Position numbers and translations under genes: made by a program
In this document: positions 9,286 through 17,338 of the stretch, piece after piece
Layout of the letters: each line of letters opens with the position of its first letter
Numbering within the stretch: position 1 is the first letter of the stretch
Notes under the pieces: model-generated
Database searches by the model: none
What the model saw: the letters and a program-made list of their open reading frames with translations, nothing else
What the model was told of the DNA's origin: nothing
Source of the DNA: Planococcus halotolerans
Lineage (GTDB): Bacteria > Bacillota > Bacilli > Bacillales_A > Planococcaceae
Assembly (NCBI RefSeq): GCF_003289955.1
Contig: NZ_QLZR01000004.1
Span: forward strand, 248,001-312,000
Direction of reading: 5' to 3'
DNA length: 64,000 nt

Positions 9286-9600
9286 TTATGAAACGAGTTT
9301 TAAACCGACGGCTGAACCGAGCACCATTGCGATAAATAAAATCCGTTTCCAATCTTTTGCTTCATTATAGAAAAGCATGCCAAGGATGGCACCGCCGGAT
9401 GCACCGATTCCCGTCCAGACAGCATACGCCGTACTCATCGGCAGCGTTTCCATGGCAAAGGATAAAAATAGGAAACTTAAACCGAATCCCAACAGCAGCA
9501 GTAAAAAGGATTGCCACTTTCGATCATTATGCCATTTATTAATCATCGCCACACCGGCCATTTCGAATATCCCGGCGGCAAGCAGAGAAAGCCATGCCAT
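9286..9600 (-). CDS. SMR-family efflux protein, second subunit (YkkD-like, putative guanidinium exporter)
   Basis: 104 residues with four transmembrane helices. The membrane-embedded Glu lies in helix 1 (AAGIFEMAG). Its ATG overlaps the stop of the upstream SMR gene (TAATG), so the two are made together. B. subtilis YkkC/YkkD form a paired transporter that exports guanidinium, and a guanidine-I riboswitch lies upstream of this pair, which supports the same role. The exact family split (SugE/EmrE/Gdx) is inferred from context. Confidence 0.85.
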   Translation of the reverse strand: MAWLSLLAAGIFEMAGVAMINKWHNDRKWQSFLLLLLGFGLSFLFLSFAMETLPMSTAYAVWTGIGASGGAILGMLFYNEAKDWKRILFIAMVLGSAVGLKLVS

Positions 9601-9941
9601 TACGATTCAACTCCTTTTTCCGGATAGTCATCCGTAATCAGTTTCAGACCCACTACACCAGCCAGTAAAATTCCGATCAGCAGAAGTTTAGCCATTTGCA
9701 GCGGTTCTCCGAATAAGAGGATATCGGCAATCACTGTTCCTGCCGTCCCCATTCCAACAAAAACAGCGTACACCGTACCCACGGGCAGCTTCCGTCCGGC
9801 CATGATCATCAGATAGAAACTGATGATGATTGCAATCACTGTACCCGTCCATGGCCAAAAGCCTTCGGCGTGCTTTAATCCAATCACCCAGAAAACTTCA
9901 AAAAAAGCGGCAATATAGACTTTCACCCATTCAATATTCAC
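9600..9941 (-). CDS. SMR-family efflux protein, first subunit (YkkC-like, putative guanidinium exporter)
   Basis: 113 residues from the GTG at 9941, which has GGAGG 8 bases upstream; an ATG at 9956 overlaps that site and is less likely. Four transmembrane helices; the segment [16 protein letters not shown] resembles the Gdx/SugE helix-1 pattern with the essential Glu. With its coupled partner it should exchange guanidinium for protons. The guanidine-I riboswitch in the leader controls transcription. Confidence 0.85.
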   Translation of the reverse strand: MNIEWVKVYIAAFFEVFWVIGLKHAEGFWPWTGTVIAIIISFYLMIMAGRKLPVGTVYAVFVGMGTAGTVIADILLFGEPLQMAKLLLIGILLAGVVGLKLITDDYPEKGVES

Positions 9942-9961
9942 TATAAAAACCTCCATCTCAA

Positions 9962-10006
9962 AATAAAAAAGCCGGGAGCAACTGTTAAACAGTTTCTCCC
10001 AGGCTT
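9962..10006 (-). terminator. Riboswitch-controlled terminator hairpin
   Basis: On the minus strand GCCTGGGAGAAACTGTT pairs with AACAGTTGCTCCCGGC and is followed by a T run. The left arm overlaps the 3' end of the aptamer, so ligand binding should prevent this hairpin and turn the operon on. Confidence 0.85.
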
Positions 10007-10085
10007 TTGTCCTTCCGTGTCACAGCAAGCTGTGCGTTTTCTCTCGGACCAGTCCAAGCAAAAGCTTGCGGAACCCTAGAAAACA
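9993..10085 (-). ncRNA. Guanidine-I (ykkC) riboswitch
   Basis: The minus strand reads CTAGGGTTCCGCA, then GGTCCGAGAGAAAACGC, ACACGGAAGGACAAAAGCC and GGGAGA. These are the conserved blocks of the ykkC class 1 aptamer in the right order. It lies directly upstream of the SMR gene pair, its usual regulon. Confidence 0.95.
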
Positions 10086-10224
10086 TTGTCTTCTATTTGA
10101 TTACTTAAAATTATACACAAGAATTTTTGTCAGTGAAAGCAAAACTGCTTTTTTCTTATGACCACACAGGAGAGAGGTCAACCCAGGCCGTTCGGTTGAC
10201 GTCTTAGAATCAGCATGATATGAT

Positions 10225-10242
10225 TATCTTGAATTAAAGATA
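10225..10242. promoter_or_regulatory. MhqR-like operator upstream of the MarR gene
   Basis: TATCTTGAATTAAAGATA is a near-perfect inverted repeat. It differs at three positions from the B. subtilis MhqR consensus tATCTcgaAtTCgAGATa as I recall it. Its position just upstream of the regulator suggests autoregulation. Confidence 0.65.
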
Positions 10243-10272
10243 TACGAATTATAAATAAAAGAGGTGAGGAGC

Positions 10273-10707
10273 ATGGAAGTCGCAAACCGTAATTTAAAGG
10301 CTGTGACTGTTATTATCCGCGCGGCAGACGCCATACGGGAAGTTATCAAAAGCGACGCAGCAACGAACGGAATGAATCCAACGGAATTTTCTGTTCTCGA
10401 ATTGCTGTATCATCAGGGCAGACAACCGATACAATCCATCGGTAAAAAAGTCTTGATCGCCAGCAGCAGCATCACCTATGTAATTGATAAACTGGAAACA
10501 AAAAAATATGTAAGGCGATCCGAATGCTCCAAAGACCGCCGCGTCACGTACGCTGAATTGACAGAAGAAGGACAGGCATTAATGGAACGGATCTGGCCTG
10601 AACATGAGGCAAAGGTGAACCGCTTGTTTGAAGAGCTGAACACTGATGAAACAGAGGCAATCATAAGCGACTTGAAAAAAGTGGGTTACCAGGCATTGAA
10701 AAGCTAA
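10273..10707 (+). CDS. mhqR: MarR-family transcriptional regulator, probable MhqR
   Basis: 144 residues from the ATG at 10273, which follows GAGGTGAGGA; a GTG at 10264 lies inside that site. Winged-helix MarR fold: FSVLELLYHQGRQPIQSIGKK (helix-turn-helix lead), SSSITYVIDKLE (recognition helix) and the wing VRRSECSKDRRVTYAELTEEG. MhqR represses quinone- and catechol-inducible dioxygenase genes in Bacillus. A ring-cleaving dioxygenase gene follows, and MhqR-like boxes occur before both genes, which supports this identity over a generic MarR call. Confidence 0.8.
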   Translation: MEVANRNLKAVTVIIRAADAIREVIKSDAATNGMNPTEFSVLELLYHQGRQPIQSIGKKVLIASSSITYVIDKLETKKYVRRSECSKDRRVTYAELTEEGQALMERIWPEHEAKVNRLFEELNTDETEAIISDLKKVGYQALKS

Positions 10708-10725
10708 ATTTTTTTAACTTGATAT

Positions 10726-10743
10726 TGTCTGTAATTCGAGATA
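10726..10743. promoter_or_regulatory. MhqR-like operator upstream of the dioxygenase gene
   Basis: TGTCTGTAATTCGAGATA has a perfect right half-site ATTCGAGATA and a degenerate left half compared with the MhqR consensus (three mismatches). It sits 30 bases before the dioxygenase start. Confidence 0.6.
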
Positions 10744-10772
10744 CAAACCCAATTAGAAGGAGAGATTTTATA

Positions 10773-11756
10773 ATGAATGAATTAAAAGGAATCCACCACG
10801 TTACGGCAATAACAAGCAGCGCAGAAAAAAATTATGAGTTTTTCACTTATGTATTGGGTATGCGGCTCGTGAAGAAAACAGTCAATCAGGACGATATCCA
10901 AACTTATCATCTGTTTTTTGCCGATGACAAAGGTTCAGCGGGAACCGATATGACATTTTTCGATTTCCCTGGCATTCCAAAAGGAACGCACGGTACAAAC
11001 GAAATATACAAGACTGCTTTCCGTGTTCCTTCTGACGCAGCGTTGGATTACTGGGTGAAGCGTTTTGCCAAGTACGAAGTGAAACATTCAGGCATCAAGG
11101 AGTTATTCGGTAAGAAGACCCTATCGTTTGTCGATTTTGACGATCAGCAATATATGCTTGTGTCAGATGAACGGAACGAAGGAGTGGAGTCGGGTACGCC
11201 GTGGCAAAACGGTCCGGTGCCCCTGGAATTCGCAATCACCGGTTTAGGGCCGATCCATATCCGGATAGCGCAATTTGATTACTTGAAAGAAGTACTGGAA
11301 AAAGTGATGATGATGCGTGAAATCGCCAAAGAAGGATCCTTGCACTTATTTGAAATGGGCGAAGGCGGAAACGGCGCCCAGGTTATCGTCGAGTACAATG
11401 CAATTCTTCCTGCAGGACAACAAGGGTTTGGTACTGTTCACCATACAGCGTTCCGCGTCCATGATACTTCGGTACTGAATGAATGGATCGATCATATGCA
11501 GGCTGCCGGCTTTGGCACCTCCGGCTACGTAGACCGTTTCTTCTTCGAGTCACTGTATGCACGAGTAGCGCCGGGAATTCTTTTTGAATGGGCAACTGAC
11601 GGCCCTGGATTCTTGGGAGATGAGCCTTATGAAACTTTAGGCGAAAAACTCAGTTTGCCGCCATTCCTGGAAACACAACGTGAGCGGATCGAAAAAATGG
11701 TGCGTCCAATAGACACAGTCCGCAGCACGCGCAATATCGAGAAGGAATATTTATAA
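10773..11756 (+). CDS. Ring-cleaving dioxygenase, VOC superfamily (MhqO/MhqA-like)
   Basis: 327 residues from the ATG at 10773 (AGAAGGAGA upstream). Two glyoxalase/VOC halves: one starting LKGIHHVTAITSSAEKNYEFF and the second near residue 160 (GPIHIRIAQFDYLKEVL). Likely metal ligands are the His in GIHHVT, the His in VHHTAFRV and a Glu near the C-terminus (GILFEWATDGPGF). The family opens hydroquinone or catechol rings and protects against electrophilic quinones. Probably repressed by the adjacent MhqR-like protein. Confidence 0.85.
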   Translation: MNELKGIHHVTAITSSAEKNYEFFTYVLGMRLVKKTVNQDDIQTYHLFFADDKGSAGTDMTFFDFPGIPKGTHGTNEIYKTAFRVPSDAALDYWVKRFAKYEVKHSGIKELFGKKTLSFVDFDDQQYMLVSDERNEGVESGTPWQNGPVPLEFAITGLGPIHIRIAQFDYLKEVLEKVMMMREIAKEGSLHLFEMGEGGNGAQVIVEYNAILPAGQQGFGTVHHTAFRVHDTSVLNEWIDHMQAAGFGTSGYVDRFFFESLYARVAPGILFEWATDGPGFLGDEPYETLGEKLSLPPFLETQRERIEKMVRPIDTVRSTRNIEKEYL

Positions 11757-11790
11757 GAGAAAAATTGACCCAAAAAGCTTACTTTCATCT

Positions 11791-11820
11791 TGAAGATGCC
11801 CACCCGGCATCTTCTTTTTA
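11791..11820 (+). terminator. Intrinsic terminator after the dioxygenase gene
   Basis: GAAGATGCC-caccc-GGCATCTTC followed by five T residues. Confidence 0.8.
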
Positions 11821-11941
11821 ATTGGTTAATATTCTGTTTGCTCTATCATATTTTCGGATAATTCCTACATTTTGTTTTTTCATTGCGAATCTTCAGGTAT
11901 GATTAAAAGGTAGATTTAACTGCAGGAGAGGCAGGTAGCCA

Positions 11942-12484
11942 ATGAAAACTAAAAGCTCCCCAAAAATAATAGCGATCGCCAGTGTGTCAGGCGGCGGAAA
12001 AACGACAGCGGCAGCCAATGTAACAGACCAATTGCCGAATGCTAAAGCTTTATATTTCGATGATTATGACTTTCAAGGACCAGATGATTTACTGCAATGG
12101 CTCCATCGCGGAACGGATTATAACGAATGGAACCTTGAGCCGATGCTCAAGGACATCAGGAAACTGCTTGCAGAACCCCTGGACTTTATTGTCCTGGATT
12201 TTCCCTTTGCCCGTTTACACCACGATTCCAGTCCGTATATGGATTTTACAATTTTCATCGATACACCATTGGACATAGCCCTTTCAAGGCGAATAGCAAG
12301 AGACTTTGCCGGCAGCTCCGGCACCGAAATAATCTCGGACATTGAATTTTATGCAAAAGAGGGAAGAGCGGCATACCTGCAAATGCTGGCGGATATCAAA
12401 CCGAATTCGGATTTTATGGTCGATGGCAGTGGTTCCAAAGAAGATGTGACCCTTGCGATATTGCGGCAGCTTTCAAATCGCTAA
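11942..12484 (+). CDS. P-loop nucleoside/uridine kinase-like protein
   Basis: 180 residues. Walker A at residues ~15-22 (SVSGGGKTT), followed by ALYFDDYDF, which in uridine-kinase-like enzymes contains the catalytic or substrate Asp. FIVLDFPFA is the Walker-B-like strand and SRRIARDF resembles the lid Arg helix. Family small-molecule kinases phosphorylate nucleosides or similar metabolites; the substrate is not determined. AGGAGAGG precedes the ATG. It starts a run of small metabolic genes (12-14 kb), separated from the next by 27 bases. Confidence 0.75.
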   Translation: MKTKSSPKIIAIASVSGGGKTTAAANVTDQLPNAKALYFDDYDFQGPDDLLQWLHRGTDYNEWNLEPMLKDIRKLLAEPLDFIVLDFPFARLHHDSSPYMDFTIFIDTPLDIALSRRIARDFAGSSGTEIISDIEFYAKEGRAAYLQMLADIKPNSDFMVDGSGSKEDVTLAILRQLSNR

Positions 12485-12511
12485 TAATGGGACATGGAGG
12501 AGAACGCTTAA

Positions 12512-13219
12512 ATGATTTTACATACTGTAACAAAAGGGAGCGGCGAGGCACTTGTTTTCCTTCATACAGGACTTCAAACTGCTGCAACTGATTTTATTGC
12601 GCAACAAGCAGTATTCAGTGAACACTACCAAGTAATATCGCCCGATCTGAGAGGGCATGGAAAATCGACTGCAGCGGACATTAGCAATTTCTTTGAGGAT
12701 TCTGCCCAAGATCTGTATGAAACTTTTGAAAAGCTTGGTCTTCAGTCAGCACATATAGTCGGGGCTTCATTAGGTGCACTGGTTGCCATAGTTTTTGCAA
12801 AACGTTTTCCGGCCAAAGTAAAAACCTTAACCATATCAGGTGTAACGAAACAAAAACCGGACAATTGGCATAGCCTGCACCAGCAGGATGTCGAAATGCA
12901 AGCTGGATTATTGAACAATGAAGAGGCTGCTTCCTATTTTACTGATCTTCATGGACCCGACTGGAAAAGGTTTATCGATTTGGGTAAATCTGAAGATTGG
13001 TATCCTTTTAATGAAACCGGCGATTTAAGCCAAGTTTCTTCTCCTGTCCTGGTGATTGCCGGTGAAAGCAGCACGAATGAATCCCTTAGTGCAATTGAAT
13101 ACAGAAGGGAGCAAGGAAATGTTCACATTTCCATCGTCCCTTTTGCTTCCCATCTGGTGCATGACGAGCAGCCGGAGTTGTACGCAGAAGTTTTGGGCCG
13201 ATTCCTTGTAAATAGTTAA
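12512..13219 (+). CDS. Alpha/beta-fold hydrolase
   Basis: 235 residues. Typical fold landmarks: oxyanion region FLHTGLQT near residue 16, SPDLRGHGKS, nucleophile elbow VGASLGA with Ser86, late acid in VLVIAGESSTNES and catalytic His in PFASHLVHDEQP. All triad members are present, so it should be active as an esterase or related hydrolase. GGAGGAGA precedes the ATG. The substrate cannot be predicted. Confidence 0.85.
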   Translation: MILHTVTKGSGEALVFLHTGLQTAATDFIAQQAVFSEHYQVISPDLRGHGKSTAADISNFFEDSAQDLYETFEKLGLQSAHIVGASLGALVAIVFAKRFPAKVKTLTISGVTKQKPDNWHSLHQQDVEMQAGLLNNEEAASYFTDLHGPDWKRFIDLGKSEDWYPFNETGDLSQVSSPVLVIAGESSTNESLSAIEYRREQGNVHISIVPFASHLVHDEQPELYAEVLGRFLVNS

Positions 13220-13258
13220 AAATCATTGAACTATATTTCAGTAGCGGAGTTGATGACA

Positions 13259-13819
13259 ATGAAAGCTGTATTTCTTGATCGTGATGGAACACTTGGCGGT
13301 GACGGCTATGGCACTCATCCCGATAAATTTGAGATGTTCGATTTTGCGCCTGAAGCTGTTAAAGCATTAAATAATGAAGGTGTGAAAGTAGTACTGTTTA
13401 CTAACCAGTCTCGGATCGGAAGAGGCTATTTTACAGAAGAAGAGCTGCTCGAAGGATTTACACGGATGAAAACTGAATTGGCTGCCCATTCGGCATATAT
13501 TGATGCTATTTATTATTGTCCTCACCATCCGAAAGACGATTGTGATTGCCGAAAACCGAATATTGGTTTGCTTGAACAGGCTAAACAGGAACTTCAGCTG
13601 GACCTTGAAAAAAGTTTTGTAGTGGGGGACACCGGGGGATCGGATATGCTTGCGGCAAGTCGGGCAGGGACACGGATGGTGTTGGTAAAAACGGGGAGAG
13701 GCGAAGGATCTCTTACCAAATTCAAAGATCATTGGCCAGGCATTGAACCGGACCACATTGCAGAAGACGTGCTGGATGCAGCGATGTGGATAGTGCAGCA
13801 GCTGAAAAAGGAGAAATGA
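13259..13819 (+). CDS. HAD-IIIA family phosphatase (GmhB/histidinol-phosphatase-like)
   Basis: About 186 residues from ATG 13259 (CGGAG 9 bases upstream; ATG 13253 is too close). Motif I FLDRDGT with the nucleophile and acid Asp, motif II FTNQS, Lys in DCRKPN, motif IV VGDTGGSD. A zinc-binding loop CPHHPKDDCDC has the Cys-His-Cys-Cys pattern of GmhB-type phosphatases of heptose bisphosphates and related sugars. Its true substrate in a Gram-positive is uncertain. Three bases separate it from the Nudix gene. Confidence 0.8.
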   Translation: MKAVFLDRDGTLGGDGYGTHPDKFEMFDFAPEAVKALNNEGVKVVLFTNQSRIGRGYFTEEELLEGFTRMKTELAAHSAYIDAIYYCPHHPKDDCDCRKPNIGLLEQAKQELQLDLEKSFVVGDTGGSDMLAASRAGTRMVLVKTGRGEGSLTKFKDHWPGIEPDHIAEDVLDAAMWIVQQLKKEK

Positions 13820-13822
13820 AAG

Positions 13823-14287
13823 ATGAATATCAGAAATTCAGCAAAAGCAGTCATAATAGAAAATGACAGGTTATTGCTGACCAAAAATATAGATGGAGAA
13901 GGCTTTTTTTATTTATTTCCCGGTGGCGGGCAGGAGCACGGGGAAACGTTAACAGAAGCCTTGATAAGAGAATGCCTCGAAGAAGCGGGGGCAGATGTCG
14001 ATGTAAAAGAACTGCTCCATATTCGTGAATACATCGGCAAAAACCATGAACACGCCTCCTTCGATTCAGCGGTCCACCAAATCGAATACTATTTCCGCTG
14101 CGAACCTCACTCAATAGCAGCTGACTTTCTGCCGCCGACCAATCCGGATTCACACCAAGTAGGTATTGTGTGGCTGCCTCTTGAAGAATTGGCGAATTAC
14201 CGAATCTATCCCAAAGCAATTGTTGAACCTGTCCAGCAATTGCTTGACGGTAAAACAGAAAGGGTTTATCTAGGGGATGTCAATTGA
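13823..14287 (+). CDS. Nudix hydrolase
   Basis: 154 residues with a complete Nudix box (GGGQEHGETLTEALIRECLEEAG), which binds metal and cleaves nucleoside-diphosphate-X compounds. AAGGAG precedes the ATG inside the end of the upstream HAD gene, so the two are likely co-expressed. The long middle segment with VHQIEYYFRCE is typical of MutT-like NUDIX proteins that act on nucleotide sugars or damaged nucleotides; the substrate is unknown. Confidence 0.85.
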   Translation: MNIRNSAKAVIIENDRLLLTKNIDGEGFFYLFPGGGQEHGETLTEALIRECLEEAGADVDVKELLHIREYIGKNHEHASFDSAVHQIEYYFRCEPHSIAADFLPPTNPDSHQVGIVWLPLEELANYRIYPKAIVEPVQQLLDGKTERVYLGDVN

Positions 14288-14302
14288 TCTTTACGTACAC
14301 TT

Positions 14303-14339
14303 AAAATCCGGTTTGCTAGTGTCTGCAAACCGGATTTTA
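14303..14339. terminator. Bidirectional terminator between converging genes
   Basis: AAAATCCGGTTTGC pairs with GCAAACCGGATTTT around an 8-base loop. Confidence 0.85.
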
Positions 14340-14359
14340 GTTGAGTAATGTGTATTACC

Positions 14360-15055
14360 TTATTTTTTTGCATCCAGGACAATAACAACATAGCCGATAT
14401 TTGAATCATAATCCCAATCGAGAAATATTACCTGGATACGCCGTTCAAATACAGATTCGAAACCTGCTTCTTCAAGTATTGACCGTTCAAGCGGCCGTTT
14501 TGTGAATTTAAGGATTTCACTGTGTCCATCTTTTATTAATGCTTTTTCAATTTCCGTTAAGACTCCTGACCACTGGATCAGTAATGTCCGGTCGTTGACC
14601 CAATGGGCTGCTGTTTGATCCGGGTCCCGGTGCAGGGATTTACTTACGTTTTCAAGTTTCATTTCAAAAGCTTTTTTTGGGAAGTCCGTTGGCCATTCAA
14701 AATCATTGGGCTCTTGCTTATCATCTGTAATGGCGAGGAATGTGCCGGTTTCCAAATTTAAATTCCAATCCACATAAAACTCTTCAAACGTCCATCCCCC
14801 GATATCTTTCAGCTGCTGGCTAATGATCGGTTTTAGTTCATCTACCAGTAAATCGCGTGTTTCCAATACACGTTTCCATTCGTTCTGTTTCAGCAGGATT
14901 TTTTCCATCGTAGTAGTGAAACCCCTGAAGTGCATAATAATATATGGTCGTTTAATCGTTACATAAATAGAAGTAGGGCCTTTCCCGAAGTGCTTTCGCA
15001 GTAAAGTCGATATAAAGCCGCCTACTTCTGTTTCAATGCTTCTTTCTTTAGGCAT
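14360..15055 (-). CDS. DUF2294 (MpsC-like) protein, duplicated domain, paralog 1
   Basis: 231 residues from the ATG at 15055, which has AAAGGAA 9 bases upstream; a longer frame to 15106 lacks such a site. The first half (IETEVGGFISTLLRKHFGKG, later LLKQNEWKRVLETRDLL and FYVDWNL) matches DUF2294, a family linked to Na+-dependent membrane potential systems (MpsC). The second half repeats the plan (LLIQWSGVLTEIEKALI, IQVIFLDWDYDSNIGYVV), so the domain is internally duplicated. Paralog of the gene at 15143-15841, 87 bases upstream on the same strand. Exact function unknown. Confidence 0.75.
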   Translation of the reverse strand: MPKERSIETEVGGFISTLLRKHFGKGPTSIYVTIKRPYIIMHFRGFTTTMEKILLKQNEWKRVLETRDLLVDELKPIISQQLKDIGGWTFEEFYVDWNLNLETGTFLAITDDKQEPNDFEWPTDFPKKAFEMKLENVSKSLHRDPDQTAAHWVNDRTLLIQWSGVLTEIEKALIKDGHSEILKFTKRPLERSILEEAGFESVFERRIQVIFLDWDYDSNIGYVVIVLDAKK

Positions 15056-15142
15056 GAGATGCAGTTCCTTTCCAACAAGCTGATTGTATAACAAGCTGCC
15101 AGACAATCAGAAGTGAATAATACCAATGGTGCTTTTAAATTT

Positions 15143-15841
15143 TCATGGCTTTGGCCTTTCCATAATCAGCACCATGTAACTGATATCCTGGCAAAAATCC
15201 CAATCGACAAAAATATCTTCAACCGGGTGTGGAAGCAAGTAATCCAAATTAAAAAATTTTGTAATCCTGTACTCTAATGGTCTTTTTGCCATTCGCAATT
15301 CTTCCAACACACCGTTTTTGATCAATTGCTTCTCGATATCCACCAGGATTCCGGTTCTTCGGATAAGCAGGATGCAGCTGCTCAACCAAAACAAATCGGT
15401 TTCTTCCGGTCTCTTTTGTGATAAAGTGCTGTTCATTTCTATAATTTCCTTGATCGGTTCTTCATCGATATCTGAAGGTATTGAAAAATCCCTTCCGTCT
15501 TTGCTGTTGCCTGCAACTGCGAGCAGCAAACCGCTTTGTTTCGCTAAATTCCAGTCATAAAAGAGGTCGCTTCCATGAAACTCCGCATAAGAGCTTAGAC
15601 CCTCAAGAAATTTCTCTTTTAAAGAGTTCATCAGCAAATCCCGGCTCTCCAATATACGCTTTGATTCGCACCGGTTAATCAACAGCTCTTCAGGTGCCAA
15701 TAAAAACCCCTGCAAGTGGATCACCAGGAAAGGTATATGGATTTTGACTTCTATATCACGGGGGGATTCACCAAAATGGTCTTTCAGAAATTTTGCTGTA
15801 TAAGCAGAGATTTGTGACTGAATAGCATGATTCTCAGTCAT
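15143..15841 (-). CDS. DUF2294 (MpsC-like) protein, duplicated domain, paralog 2
   Basis: 232 residues from the ATG at 15841 (AAAGGAG 8 bases upstream). Same layout as its neighbour: first DUF2294 unit (SQISAYTAKFLKDHFGES, RCESKRILESRDLLM, LFYDWNLA), second degenerate unit (LLIRRTGILVDIEKQLIK, VDWDFCQDISYMVLI). It is first in a likely two-gene minus-strand operon preceded by a leader ending in an intrinsic terminator, so transcription may be attenuated. Confidence 0.75.
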   Translation of the reverse strand: MTENHAIQSQISAYTAKFLKDHFGESPRDIEVKIHIPFLVIHLQGFLLAPEELLINRCESKRILESRDLLMNSLKEKFLEGLSSYAEFHGSDLFYDWNLAKQSGLLLAVAGNSKDGRDFSIPSDIDEEPIKEIIEMNSTLSQKRPEETDLFWLSSCILLIRRTGILVDIEKQLIKNGVLEELRMAKRPLEYRITKFFNLDYLLPHPVEDIFVDWDFCQDISYMVLIMERPKP

Positions 15842-15925
15842 CTGCAACACTCCTTTAACATTAGATAGAGGGTAAAAATAGGCAAATCCGCTTGCAATAA
15901 GACGGACTTATTAAGATTTTCAAAC

Positions 15926-16068
15926 AAAAAAAACACCAAAAAAGAATATATCATTCTTTTTTGGCGTTATTATCAGCTCTATTGTCTGAAATACTCTGCC
16001 TGATTCATATTTTGTGTGGCTGGAATGAAGTGAGAAAGACACGCAGTTCGCATGCTAAAGCTTCATTT
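15926..16068 (-). promoter_or_regulatory. Leader A: conserved upstream element ending in an intrinsic terminator
   Basis: On the minus strand the segment has GCATGC...CAGCC, GGCagaGTATttCaGACA, GCTGATaatAACGCC, then the hairpin AACGCC-AAAAAAGAAT/ATTCTTTTTT-GGTGTT followed by Ts. The same ordered blocks occur before the gene at 16361 (leader B). The terminator is about 75 bases before the ribosome site of the DUF2294 gene. It looks like an attenuator or riboswitch-like leader of no class I recognise. Confidence 0.5.
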
Positions 16069-16151
16069 GTTATATAGCTATACTATACAGAAAGTCGCTA
16101 ATCTTGTAAAGAAACCCAAGGTCAGCAGATATTAGATTCCGCTTCCTTAAT

Positions 16152-16361
16152 CTAACTGATCGTTTTTCTGACAAGCTTTGTCGGAGCGGAAACGCAATGC
16201 GGGCATCTTGTATAATTCTCGTCTTCAATCAGCCGTTTCACATAGGCAGGGGAGTTTGTAAATTCCCGGTAATTAACCGGAGTGGAGATAAATCCGCAGG
16301 AATCTCCCGCAAATTTCTGGGAGTGAATACTTTTTCTCAGATGGTCGATAAAGTACTTCAT
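16152..16361 (-). CDS. Small hypothetical protein with CPHC motif
   Basis: 69 residues. A strong AAAGGAG lies 10 bases before the ATG, which supports translation. The C-terminal third contains CPHC, half of a zinc-ribbon-like knuckle, and one more Cys lies in DSCGF, so a metal site could form by dimerisation. No family recognised. It is preceded by leader B with its terminator, and it lies upstream of the DUF2294 genes, which have the related leader A; the genes may answer the same signal. Confidence 0.55.
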   Translation of the reverse strand: MKYFIDHLRKSIHSQKFAGDSCGFISTPVNYREFTNSPAYVKRLIEDENYTRCPHCVSAPTKLVRKTIS

Positions 16362-16387
16362 TGTTCCTCACTCCTTTTCCAGCATTT

Positions 16388-16512
16388 AAAAAACGCCGAA
16401 AAGAATAAAAATCCTTTTCGGCGTTATCAGCAGCACTAGTGTCCGGGATACACAGCCATTTCAATTTATAGGAGCGGCCAGCAGCCGCTGTTGCATAAAG
16501 TGTGATGGGCAT
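16388..16512 (-). promoter_or_regulatory. Leader B: conserved upstream element ending in an intrinsic terminator
   Basis: On the minus strand: ATGCccatcac, GGCtgtGTATccCgGACA, ctagtGCtGcTGATAACGCC, then the hairpin AACGCCGAAAAG/CTTTTCGGCGTT followed by Ts. Aligned with leader A, about three quarters of the positions in the 33-base core agree. The terminator ends about 10 bases before the ribosome site of the 69-residue gene. A 79-codon frame also crosses this element and could be a leader peptide, but it lacks a clear ribosome site. Confidence 0.5.
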
Positions 16513-16612
16513 CCATCTTCTAAAAATTTTAGCTCTAATTAAACAATAACCAGTTTTTGATGTAAAGTAAAGAAAATATTAAATATTTGATTAATTGCTA
16601 GATGCCTAAAGT

Positions 16613-17338
16613 TCAGGGAGTAGCATCATCCGAAATTTTCTGCTGAAATTCATTAGCGTCAGTGAAATTTATTTGGCCAATTTTGCCTTGCTCAGGGACA
16701 ATGGCTCTTCCTGTCAGGTTATATACATTCGATTCGCCGTCTGGATCTGTATATTCAACTTCTGCAGTGAACGAGTAGTTGGTTGCTGTGTTTTCGCTTT
16801 GTTCTATGTTCAAATCCAGTAATTCCATTTCGTAATTCCGCTGATTGTCCATAGCGAAGAAATAATGGAAATCCATTGGCTGGACTTTGAAATTATCAAA
16901 GCCGTTGGTGGTGAAATAAGGTTTGAAATTCTTCTCAATGTATTCTTCATAGGCAATCAATTCCGGAGTGCCTTCCATCGGATCGCTGGTATACTCGGTT
17001 TCTGATGCATAAACTTCCTCCATCCGCTGCCATTTGGCATAAACGACTTCAAAAAATTCATCTTCCGGTTTATTTAATTGCATATTCAGCACCTTTTCAA
17101 TAGCTTCTGCATCTGTTAGTGAGCCTGCGGTTTCAGGACTCTCGTTCATGAATGAAAACACAAGGAAAAAGGTGACTGTGGCAAGAGCAACGGAGATGAC
17201 AGCTGGCATTACAGGAATAGAGCGCTTCTTCTGAATCCGTGTCTGCAGCTTTTGGAACGTTGCCGATTTCATCTGTTCAGATCGTTCAATTTTGCCAAGT
17301 TCTATGAATAGTGGATCTTTATTCTTAGAAAGATTCAT
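16613..17338 (-). CDS. Single-pass membrane protein downstream of ECF sigma factor (putative anti-sigma partner)
   Basis: 241 residues from the ATG at 17338 (GGAAAGGA upstream); the ATG at 17350 overlaps that site. An N-terminal cytoplasmic stretch of about 55 residues (Lys/Arg rich) is followed by one membrane helix (VISVALATVTFFLVFSFM) and a ~165-residue extracellular domain. It overlaps the end of the ECF sigma gene by 14 bases, the usual place of a cognate anti-sigma factor. No zinc-type anti-sigma HxxxCxxC motif is seen, so the anti-sigma role is inferred from gene order and topology only. Confidence 0.65.
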   Translation of the reverse strand: MNLSKNKDPLFIELGKIERSEQMKSATFQKLQTRIQKKRSIPVMPAVISVALATVTFFLVFSFMNESPETAGSLTDAEAIEKVLNMQLNKPEDEFFEVVYAKWQRMEEVYASETEYTSDPMEGTPELIAYEEYIEKNFKPYFTTNGFDNFKVQPMDFHYFFAMDNQRNYEMELLDLNIEQSENTATNYSFTAEVEYTDPDGESNVYNLTGRAIVPEQGKIGQINFTDANEFQQKISDDATP

